In this document: positions 1-5,060 of the stretch, in pieces | Position numbering within the stretch: position 1 is the first letter of the stretch | Layout: the number at the start of each line of letters is the position of its first letter | NCBI GenBank assembly: GCA_029883965.1 | Contig: JAOUIN010000176.1 | Coordinates: 1 to 5,060 of the forward strand | DNA: 5,060 nucleotides | Direction of reading: 5' to 3' | Source of the DNA: Betaproteobacteria bacterium | GTDB taxonomy: Bacteria > Pseudomonadota > Gammaproteobacteria > Burkholderiales > SG8-41 | Notes under the pieces: model-generated | Databases searched by the model: none | Seen by the model: the letters and a program-made list of their open reading frames with translations, nothing else | Told to the model about the DNA's origin: nothing | Made by a program: the position numbers and the translations under genes

Positions 1-1193
1 GCCAGACGTTCCTGCTCTTCACGCGAGAACCCGGGCATGTCGGCATTGCTGAGAATATAGGCCGAGTGCTTGTGATAGCCGCTGTACGCCACCGGGATCC
101 CGATTTCATGCAGCCTGGCAGCCCATCCCAGACATTGCAGTACATCGTCGTCCGCAGTATTGCCCGCCAGTTTTTCGTACAGCGCTGCAGCGCAGGCGGC
201 GACGCGGCGCGCCTGCTGTGCGTCAACATGGTAGCGGCGCATGAACTGGGCAACGGTGACATCGCGCATGTCCTGATGCTGAAAGCGTCCCAGCATGTCG
301 TAGAGGATGCCCTGGCGCATTGCGCCGGTGGCCGGCACCAGCATGTCGATTTTCATTTCGTCGAGCACAGCGTGGAGTATGGCCAGACCGCCGGCCAGCA
401 CCGGCTGGCGGTCAGGACGCAGTCCCGGCAGTTCGACACGCGCAATATCGCCTGACTTGATCAACTGTGTGCGTAACCGCTCGACGCCTTCGAGTGTAAT
501 CGAGCCGTCCGTATAGCCGGACAACTGCAGGATCTCGGCGATGGCCCGGATGGTGCCGGACGAACCGACGGCGTGCTGCCAGTTTCCGCGCGTGTAATTG
601 CCGACGATCGGCAGCAGCTCCGCACGCGCTGCCAGTCCGGCCTGCTTGAATGCGGACTTGGTGATGCGACCGTCGCGGAAATAGCGCAGGCTGTAAGAGA
701 CGCAGCCCATGAACAGGCTCTCCAGCCGCAGCGGCTTGTAGCCTTTGCCGATGATGCATTCGGTGGACCCACCACCGATGTCGACCACCAGGCGTTTTTC
801 GCGGGTCACCGGCAGGCTGTGCGCCACACCGAGATAGATCAGTCGCGCTTCTTCGCGGCCGGCCACGACTTCGATCGGAAAGCCCAGCGCTGCACGGGCG
901 CGCTTCAGAAACGGTTTGGCGTTTTTGGCGACGCGCAGCGTGTTTGTGCCGATGGCACGGACCGCGTGCCGGTCAAGCCCGCGCAATCGCTCGCCGAACC
1001 GGGCGAGGCAGGCCAGTGCGCGTTCCTGGGATTCGTCATCGAGTTTCTTGTCCTTGCCGAGTCCGGCGCCGAGGCGCACAGGCTCACGCAACGAATCCAG
1101 CGGAAAAAACTGGTCACCCGCAACACGCGCGATCTGGCAATGAAAGGAGTTGGAGCCGAGGTCTACGGCGACAATGGTGGACTGGTCAGCCAC
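1..1193 (-). CDS. ppx: Exopolyphosphatase, Ppx/GppA family (3' end missing at window edge)
   Basis: Cytoplasmic ASKHA-fold phosphatase that releases orthophosphate from the ends of polyphosphate; some relatives hydrolyse pppGpp. 397 complete codons are visible. E. coli Ppx has about 513 residues, so roughly the last 110 lie beyond position 1. Seen in order: nucleotide/phosphate-binding loop VDLGSNSFH (10-18), IGTNTLR (81-87), AGREEARLI (111-119) with the Glu pair expected to hold the catalytic acid, second phosphate loop DIGGGSTE (138-145), SSGT (211-214), GLAIL (269-273), GRFQHQDMRD (302-311), and an HD-like helical region with LHEIG and HKHSAYIL (361-381). The GTG start is chosen because it follows an AGGAG by 9 nt, an in-frame TGA lies just upstream, and no ATG falls between them. 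It sits 100 nt downstream of phoU, which supports a role in phosphate/polyphosphate metabolism. Residue 289 is Thr where I expect Asp in the DGALREG-like motif. GppA-type activity is the main alternative. Confidence 0.93.
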   Translation of the reverse strand, partial: MADQSTIVAVDLGSNSFHCQIARVAGDQFFPLDSLREPVRLGAGLGKDKKLDDESQERALACLARFGERLRGLDRHAVRAIGTNTLRVAKNAKPFLKRARAALGFPIEVVAGREEARLIYLGVAHSLPVTREKRLVVDIGGGSTECIIGKGYKPLRLESLFMGCVSYSLRYFRDGRITKSAFKQAGLAARAELLPIVGNYTRGNWQHAVGSSGTIRAIAEILQLSGYTDGSITLEGVERLRTQLIKSGDIARVELPGLRPDRQPVLAGGLAILHAVLDEMKIDMLVPATGAMRQGILYDMLGRFQHQDMRDVTVAQFMRRYHVDAQQARRVAACAAALYEKLAGNTADDDVLQCLGWAARLHEIGIPVAYSGYHKHSAYILSNADMPGFSREEQERL

Positions 1194-1202
1194 CCTGGAC
1201 TG

Positions 1203-1207
1203 CTCCT
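1203..1207 (-). promoter_or_regulatory. Ribosome binding site of ppx
   Basis: AGGAG on the minus strand, 9 nt before a GTG codon. It decides the start: the reading frame has an in-frame TGA a few codons upstream and no ATG in between, so this GTG is the only good initiation codon that keeps the complete VDLGSN loop. Confidence 0.7.
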
Positions 1208-1293
1208 GACGGGGTCAACACTTGTGTTGTATGCATGTTCTCGCGGCCCGCTGTAGCATTCGGCAGCGAGTGTACCATGCGGATACCGGTGCA

Positions 1294-1995
1294 CTACCCC
1301 AGCGCTTCGCGCTCCAGCGCTTCCACACCGGTATGGCGCACGTCCTTGCCCTTGACCAGATAAACCACGTATTCGGACATGTTCTTGGCATGGTCTCCGA
1401 TTCGCTCGATGGCCTTGGCAATGAACAGGATTTCGATTGAGTGGGAAATCGTGCGCGGGTCTTCCATCATAAAGGTGATCAGCTGGCGCAGAATGCCGAC
1501 GAATGCCTTGTCCACCTGTTCGTCCTGACGGACGACTTTCGCAGCCATGGTGAGATCAAGCCGCGCGAAGGCATCGAGAGCATTGCGTAACATGTCCAGC
1601 GCGATTTCCGCGACATGCTGGATCTCCGCGGTGCGCGGTACCGTCGGGCGGTCGCTCTCGTAGATCGCCTGGGTCATGCGCGCGATCTTGGCCGCTTCGT
1701 CACCGATGCGCTCCAGGTCGGTGATGGTTTTCACTACGGTCATAACCATGCGCAGATCTTTGGCCGCGGGCTGACGCCTGGCGATGACCGTGCTGCATTC
1801 CTCGTCGATCGCGACCTCCATCGCGTTCACGCGGTGGTCATGGTCCACGACCTCGCCGGCCAGCTTGGGGTTGCCGGTAGCCAGCGCTTCCAGTGCCTGC
1901 ACGATCTGCTCCTCGACCAGGCCGCCCATTTGCAGCACTCGTGAGCGAATTTCTTCCAATTCAGCGTCGAATTGCTTTAGCGTATGTTCGGGCAT
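1294..1995 (-). CDS. phoU: Phosphate signalling/transport regulator PhoU
   Basis: PhoU is a peripheral cytoplasmic protein. In the known systems it links the PstSCAB phosphate transporter to the PhoR/PhoB two-component system, keeping the Pho regulon off and limiting phosphate uptake when phosphate is plentiful. The 233 residues are close to the usual ~240 and form two repeated three-helix bundles. Each carries the family's metal-binding signature: DLERIGDEAAKI at 93-104 and AIERIGDHAKNMSE at 195-208. The N-terminus (HTLKQFDAELEEIRSRVLQMGGLVEEQ) is typical. The gene starts 42 nt after rpiA and is followed after 100 nt by ppx, with no terminator seen on either side, so it is probably read from the rpiA promoter. 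The Shine-Dalgarno is weak (AGAGA about 10 nt upstream). No pst or phoBR gene is in the window, so its partners must be encoded elsewhere. Confidence 0.96.
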   Translation of the reverse strand: MPEHTLKQFDAELEEIRSRVLQMGGLVEEQIVQALEALATGNPKLAGEVVDHDHRVNAMEVAIDEECSTVIARRQPAAKDLRMVMTVVKTITDLERIGDEAAKIARMTQAIYESDRPTVPRTAEIQHVAEIALDMLRNALDAFARLDLTMAAKVVRQDEQVDKAFVGILRQLITFMMEDPRTISHSIEILFIAKAIERIGDHAKNMSEYVVYLVKGKDVRHTGVEALEREALG

Positions 1996-2037
1996 GATGA
2001 ATAGTCTCTGGGGAAAACGGCAATTAATAACATCGAA

Positions 2038-2721
2038 TCATGACAGTTTCATGGCGGCGTCCGTGCGCCGAAGCGTTTCCACGCCGTCTTTTCCGGCGAG
2101 CAGCAGTACATCGGCCGGCCGCCGCGCGAACAGTCCGTTGGTGACGACGCCGGTGATCTGGTTCAGTTGCGTCTCCAGCTTTTGCGGATCCAGGATGGTC
2201 AGGTTGTGCACATCGAGTATCAGATTGCCGTTGTCGGTGACGAATTTGGCCCGCCATTCGGGCTGGCCGCCCAGCTTGACGATTTCCCGAGCCACGTATG
2301 AGCGCGCCATCGGAATGACTTCCACGGGCAGCGGGAAACGGCCGAGCACGTTGACCAGTTTCGATGTGTCGGCGATACAGATGAACTGCTGCGCCACCGC
2401 GGCGACGATTTTCTCCCGCGTCAGTGCCCCACCGCCGCCCTTGATCATCGCCAGGTGACGGGTCACCTCGTCGGCGCCGTCAACGTAAACCGGCAATTCA
2501 CGCACGCTGTTGAGGTCATGCACGTGTATGCCGGCAGCCTTGAGCCGTGCCGCGCTGGCATCCGAGCTCGATACCGCGCCGTCTATGCGGCCCTTGATTG
2601 CAGCGAGTTCATCGATAAAAAAATTCACCGTCGAGCCGGTGCCGACGCCTACGATGCTGCCTGCCGGTACCATGGCGACCGCAGCCCGCGCGGCAGCCTG
2701 TTTCAATGCATCCTGACTCAT
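2038..2721 (-). CDS. rpiA: Ribose-5-phosphate isomerase A
   Basis: Catalyses the reversible interconversion of ribose 5-phosphate and ribulose 5-phosphate in the non-oxidative pentose phosphate pathway; cytoplasmic. The 227 residues compare with 219 in E. coli. Family motifs visible: phosphate-binding GVGTGST (25-31), SSDASAARLKAAGI (52-65), VDGADEV (80-86), IKGGGGALTREKI (93-105), and FPLPVEVIPMA in the second half. The residues known to matter for catalysis in E. coli (Asp81, Asp84, Lys94, Glu103) are all present at the same numbers. The start at 2721 is preferred over an upstream in-frame ATG at 2799, because it follows a GGGGA at 6 nt spacing, begins the family's usual MSQDALKQAAA sequence, and leaves a -10 box upstream. 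It is the first gene of the minus-strand rpiA-phoU-ppx group and diverges from ilvA. Confidence 0.97.
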   Translation of the reverse strand: MSQDALKQAAARAAVAMVPAGSIVGVGTGSTVNFFIDELAAIKGRIDGAVSSSDASAARLKAAGIHVHDLNSVRELPVYVDGADEVTRHLAMIKGGGGALTREKIVAAVAQQFICIADTSKLVNVLGRFPLPVEVIPMARSYVAREIVKLGGQPEWRAKFVTDNGNLILDVHNLTILDPQKLETQLNQITGVVTNGLFARRPADVLLLAGKDGVETLRRTDAAMKLS

Positions 2722-2727
2722 GATTCG

Positions 2728-2732
2728 TCCCC
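2728..2732 (-). promoter_or_regulatory. Ribosome binding site of rpiA
   Basis: GGGGA on the minus strand, 6 nt before the ATG at 2721. It supports the shorter RpiA start over the in-frame ATG 26 codons upstream, which would place a poorly conserved extension before the MSQDALK start. Confidence 0.6.
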
Positions 2733-2749
2733 AGTCACAACTGCGTTTC

Positions 2750-2755
2750 AATATA
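2750..2755 (-). promoter_or_regulatory. Probable -10 box of the rpiA-phoU-ppx promoter
   Basis: TATATT on the minus strand matches the sigma-70 -10 consensus at 5 of 6 positions. Transcription from it would begin near 2743 and give a 5' leader of about 22 nt that includes the GGGGA ribosome binding site. The hexamer 17 nt upstream (TGCCGC) is a poor -35, so the promoter may be weak or need an activator. I see no good two-repeat Pho box in this divergent region. Confidence 0.4.
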
Positions 2756-2864
2756 CACGAATCGCTCTGTCTGCGGCATCCATCGCCTGCCGGCGGCATT
2801 CCTGATAACCTTTGGGAATCAGGAGTTTGCAGAACAACTTGAAAAGCATGGCGTAAAAAGCGAA

Positions 2865-4379
2865 ATGAAAAAAACAGATTATCTGGAACGCATACTCAAT
2901 GCGCGTGTTTATGACGTGGCAGTGGAGACGCCGCTGGAGCCGGCACCGAATCTGACGCGCCGTCTGCGCAACCGCATCCTGCTCAAGCGTGAAGACATGC
3001 AGCCGGTTTTTTCGTTCAAGCTGCGCGGCGCATACAACAAGATGGTCAAACTGGCACCTGATGTGCGGCGCCGCGGCGTGATCGCGGCATCGGCCGGCAA
3101 TCATGCGCAGGGCGTTGCGCTGGCGGCACAACGCCTGCGCTGCCCGGCCACCATCGTCATGCCCGTAACCACGCCCGACATCAAGGTGGACGCCGTGCGT
3201 GCGCGCGGCGCCAGGGTGGTGCTGCATGGCGATACGTACGACGAGGCGGCGGCGCATGCGCATAAGCTCGAGCGGCGGCACAAGCTCACCTATGTACATC
3301 CGTACGACGACCCGGACGTGATTGCCGGACAAGGCACGATCGGCATGGAGATCCTGCGCCAGCACCCGGAGCAGATCGATGCAATCTTCGTCGCCATCGG
3401 CGGTGGCGGCCTGATCGCGGGCATCGCCGCGTATGTCAAACGTCTGCGGCCGGAAATCAAAATCATCGGGGTCGAGCCGTTTGACGCTGACGCGATGTAT
3501 CAATCGCTGAAGGCCGGGCGACGGGTGAAACTGGCGCAGGTCGGACTGTTCGCCGATGGTGTCGCCGTCAAGCAGGTGGGCCGGGAGACCTTCCGCTTGT
3601 GCCGTACGCTGGTGGACGAAGTCATCCGCGTAGACACGGACGCGATGTGCGCCGCCATCAAGGATGTGTTTGAAGACACGCGCGCCATCCTCGAGCCCGC
3701 CGGCGCGCTGGCGATTGCCGGCGCCAAGGTCTGGGCCGGGCGCAGAAAATCAACCGGGGCGACACTGGTTGCCGTGGCCTGCGGTGCCAATATGAACTTT
3801 GACCGGCTGCGGTTTGTCGCAGAAGAAGCGGAACTCGGTGAAAACCGCGAGGCGGTGCTGGCGGTGACGATTCCGGAAAAGCCCGGCAGCTTCAAGGCGT
3901 TTTGTGAGCTGCTGGGACCGCGCAATGTGACGGAGTTCAATTACCGTTATGACGATGCACAGCAGGCACGGGTGTTTGTCGGGGTTCAGGTGCGTGACCG
4001 CAAGGAAACGGCGCAACTGGTGCGCATGCTGCGCCGGCGCGGATTGCAGACGCTGGATTTGAGCAGCAATGAACTCGCGAAGCTGCACGTGCGGCACATG
4101 GTTGGCGGCCACGCACCCGGCGTGAAGAATGAAATTCTCTACCGTTTCGAGTTTCCGGAGCGCCCCGGGGCGCTGGTGCGGTTCCTGACCAGCATGAGCC
4201 GCGGCTGGAATATCAGTCTGTTTCATTACCGTAACCATGGTGCGGATTACGGCCGGGTGCTGGTGGGCATGGAAGTCCCGCCTAAGGACAAGGCCAAGTT
4301 CCGCGCTTTCCTGGCGCAGGTTGGTTATCCCTGGTGCGATGAGACCCGCAATCCTGCATACCGCTTGTTTCTCTCTTAA
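2865..4379 (+). CDS. ilvA: Biosynthetic threonine ammonia-lyase (threonine dehydratase)
   Basis: PLP enzyme that deaminates L-threonine to 2-oxobutanoate and ammonia, the committed first step of isoleucine synthesis; cytoplasmic, normally a tetramer inhibited by isoleucine. The 504 residues match the long biosynthetic type (514 in E. coli). The catalytic fold-type II domain spans about 1-320: SFKLRGAYN (50-58) with Lys52 as the PLP Schiff-base lysine, SAGNHAQG (76-83), the glycine loop GGGGL (179-183) that holds the PLP phosphate, and CGANMNFDRLR (306-316). Two ACT-like regulatory domains follow, beginning near EKPGSF (338-343) and ERPGAL (432-437), so isoleucine feedback control is expected. 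Cys306 occupies the position that is Ser in E. coli (SGAN). The ATG has no clear Shine-Dalgarno, but MKKTDYLERILNARVYDVA is a normal IlvA N-terminus. No Ile/Val/Leu-rich leader peptide or attenuator is visible upstream, and I cannot assign its promoter. Confidence 0.97.
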   Translation: MKKTDYLERILNARVYDVAVETPLEPAPNLTRRLRNRILLKREDMQPVFSFKLRGAYNKMVKLAPDVRRRGVIAASAGNHAQGVALAAQRLRCPATIVMPVTTPDIKVDAVRARGARVVLHGDTYDEAAAHAHKLERRHKLTYVHPYDDPDVIAGQGTIGMEILRQHPEQIDAIFVAIGGGGLIAGIAAYVKRLRPEIKIIGVEPFDADAMYQSLKAGRRVKLAQVGLFADGVAVKQVGRETFRLCRTLVDEVIRVDTDAMCAAIKDVFEDTRAILEPAGALAIAGAKVWAGRRKSTGATLVAVACGANMNFDRLRFVAEEAELGENREAVLAVTIPEKPGSFKAFCELLGPRNVTEFNYRYDDAQQARVFVGVQVRDRKETAQLVRMLRRRGLQTLDLSSNELAKLHVRHMVGGHAPGVKNEILYRFEFPERPGALVRFLTSMSRGWNISLFHYRNHGADYGRVLVGMEVPPKDKAKFRAFLAQVGYPWCDETRNPAYRLFLS

Positions 4380-4393
4380 AACATCATTATAAT
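4365..4393 (+). promoter_or_regulatory. Probable sigma-70 promoter of slt, overlapping the ilvA 3' end
   Basis: TTGTTT at 4365-4370 (first three bases of the -35 consensus) is followed after exactly 17 nt by a perfect TATAAT at 4388-4393. The -35 lies inside the last codons of ilvA, and the ilvA stop codon (4377-4379) lies in the spacer. Transcription would begin near 4399-4401. The surrounding AT-rich stretch stands out in a GC-rich window. I see no terminator hairpin after ilvA, so read-through from ilvA may add to slt expression. Confidence 0.55.
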
Positions 4394-4402
4394 CAATAAC
4401 TT

Positions 4403-4455
4403 ATGAAAATTCCTCAAAAATGACCGACGGTATTGATGTGATCTCATGGCATTGA
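4403..4455 (+). other. Two tiny overlapping open frames in the slt leader
   Basis: ATG at 4403 opens a six-codon frame (MKIPQK) whose TGA overlaps the ATG at 4420 as ATGA. The second frame (MTDGIDVISWH, 11 codons) ends at 4455, ten bases into slt, whose ATG is at 4446. The first ATG lies within a few bases of the predicted transcription start. Neither frame has a Shine-Dalgarno. The arrangement is visible, but translation and any coupling to slt are conjecture; short frames like these are common by chance. Confidence 0.2.
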
Positions 4456-5060
4456 GACTGTTTTGTGTGCGTTCCCTGGCGGCAGCGATATGCGGTTTTG
4501 TAGTCGCGACTGCGGGTGCTGCCGGACTCGATGATGCGTTTCTGGGCGCACGCGACGCGGCGCGGGCCGGCGACGGCAAGCGGCTGGAGCAGCTCGTGCC
4601 GCGATTCCAGGGTCATCTGCTTGAGCCCTATGTGCAGTACTGGGCGCTGCAGGCCGGACTGGAGACGCGCGACCCTGATGCGATCCGTGCATGGCTCGCG
4701 GCCAATCGCGACACGCCGCTGTCGGACTATCTGCGTCGCGACTGGCTGAAGCTGCTGGGTAAGAAAGGTGACTGGGAAACGTTCAGCGCGGAATTGCCGG
4801 CGCTGGTCAACGATGATCTGGAGCTGACCTGTTATGCATTGCAGGCGCGTACCCGCGCCGACACTCTGGCGCTGCGCGAGGCGCGTCCGTTATGGTTTGT
4901 CGCACGCGACCTGCCGACGAGCTGTGACCCGCTGTTTGAAGCGCTGGTCCGGTCGCAGCAGCTGTCGACGGAAGACATCTGGGTTCGCGTCCGGCTCGCA
5001 CTGGAAGCCGGACAGGTCAGGCTGGCCAACGCGGTGGCGACATACCTGCCCAAGGGGCAG
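4446..5060 (+). CDS. slt: Soluble lytic murein transglycosylase, N-terminal part (cut by window edge)
   Basis: Slt70-type enzymes cleave the MurNAc-GlcNAc bond of peptidoglycan in the periplasm, leaving 1,6-anhydro-MurNAc ends. The 205 visible codons cover only the N-terminal part; the catalytic goose-lysozyme-like domain would lie beyond the right edge. Residues 1-25 form a Sec signal peptide: Arg4 and Arg9, hydrophobic core about 11-23, likely cleavage near AGA|A (25/26). Cys16 lies in the core, but Ile15 before it does not fit a lipobox. The mature part is helical and alpha-superhelix (U-domain)-like, with the family-type segments LEPYVQYWALQ (59-69), DWLKLLGKKGDWETF (99-113), LTCYALQAR (127-135), ARPLWF (146-151) and VRLANAVATYLP (191-202). 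An in-frame TGA at 4434 fixes ATG 4446 as the first ATG start, although no Shine-Dalgarno precedes it. Family assignment rests on recognising this domain without its catalytic part. Confidence 0.82.
   Translation, partial: MALRLFCVRSLAAAICGFVVATAGAAGLDDAFLGARDAARAGDGKRLEQLVPRFQGHLLEPYVQYWALQAGLETRDPDAIRAWLAANRDTPLSDYLRRDWLKLLGKKGDWETFSAELPALVNDDLELTCYALQARTRADTLALREARPLWFVARDLPTSCDPLFEALVRSQQLSTEDIWVRVRLALEAGQVRLANAVATYLPKGQ

Noticed and set aside
1216..1229. Dyad CAACAC-TT-GTGTTG upstream of ppx as an operator
   Set aside because: Six-base arms with a two-base spacer are expected about once in 5 kb by chance, and there is no second copy or nearby promoter.
573..1256. 227-codon plus-strand open frame opposite ppx
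   Set aside because: It is antisense to the Ppx motifs, which are clearly the coding frame, and has no recognisable domain or ribosome binding site.
2040..2046. CTGTCAT on the minus strand just before phoU, like half of a Pho box
   Set aside because: The second repeat expected 11 nt on reads CGATGTT, only 3 of 7 matches, and the first half is the end of the rpiA coding sequence. A lone 7-mer is expected about once by chance.
1784..2458. 224-codon plus-strand open frame across phoU and rpiA
   Set aside because: It is antisense to two confident genes and their gap, with low-complexity Ser/Thr-rich composition typical of a shadow frame.
2722..2864. Attenuator or T-box-like leader for ilvA
   Set aside because: I found no Ile/Val/Leu codon run, no strong paired hairpins followed by a T-run, and no T-box motif. 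The only hairpin (TGCC-GGC-GGCA near 2789) is short.
2748..3503. 251-codon minus-strand open frame opposite ilvA
   Set aside because: It lies antisense to the well-conserved IlvA catalytic domain, is Arg/His/Ala-rich with no recognisable domain, and is what GC-rich codon use produces by chance on the opposite strand.
4446..4524. Slt as a lipoprotein using Cys16
   Set aside because: The residue before Cys16 is Ile, which does not fit a lipobox, and a better signal peptidase I site lies near residues 23-26.

Overview
The window reads as an ordinary chromosomal housekeeping region of a GC-rich proteobacterium. The protein sequences and the gene set (rpiA, phoU and ppx together, next to a two-ACT-domain ilvA and an slt-type transglycosylase) look most like a betaproteobacterium. 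That placement is inferred from family resemblance, not from a search. I see no insertion sequence, phage gene, CRISPR array, tRNA or rRNA, and no sign of recent transfer.

The left half (1-2755) is a minus-strand gene group in the order rpiA, phoU, ppx. A probable promoter lies just upstream of rpiA. The rpiA-phoU gap is 42 nt and the phoU-ppx gap is 100 nt, and neither holds a recognisable terminator, so co-transcription is plausible. RpiA serves the pentose phosphate pathway, PhoU restrains phosphate uptake and signalling, and Ppx degrades polyphosphate. The last two make a coherent phosphate/polyphosphate pair. The ppx gene runs off the left edge.

The right half (2865-5060) is on the plus strand, divergent from rpiA across a 143-nt intergenic region. 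It begins with ilvA, a complete biosynthetic threonine ammonia-lyase (first step of isoleucine synthesis). A 66-nt AT-rich gap follows, with a consensus -10 box overlapping the end of ilvA. Then comes the first part of slt, a periplasmic soluble lytic murein transglycosylase, which is cut by the right edge inside its superhelical domain, before the catalytic domain.

No undescribed system is evident. The points worth a second look are small: open frames next to the starts of slt, ilvA and ppx, which could affect translation; two residue substitutions in conserved motifs (Cys306 of IlvA, Thr289 of Ppx); and the phoU-ppx pairing without pst genes in view.
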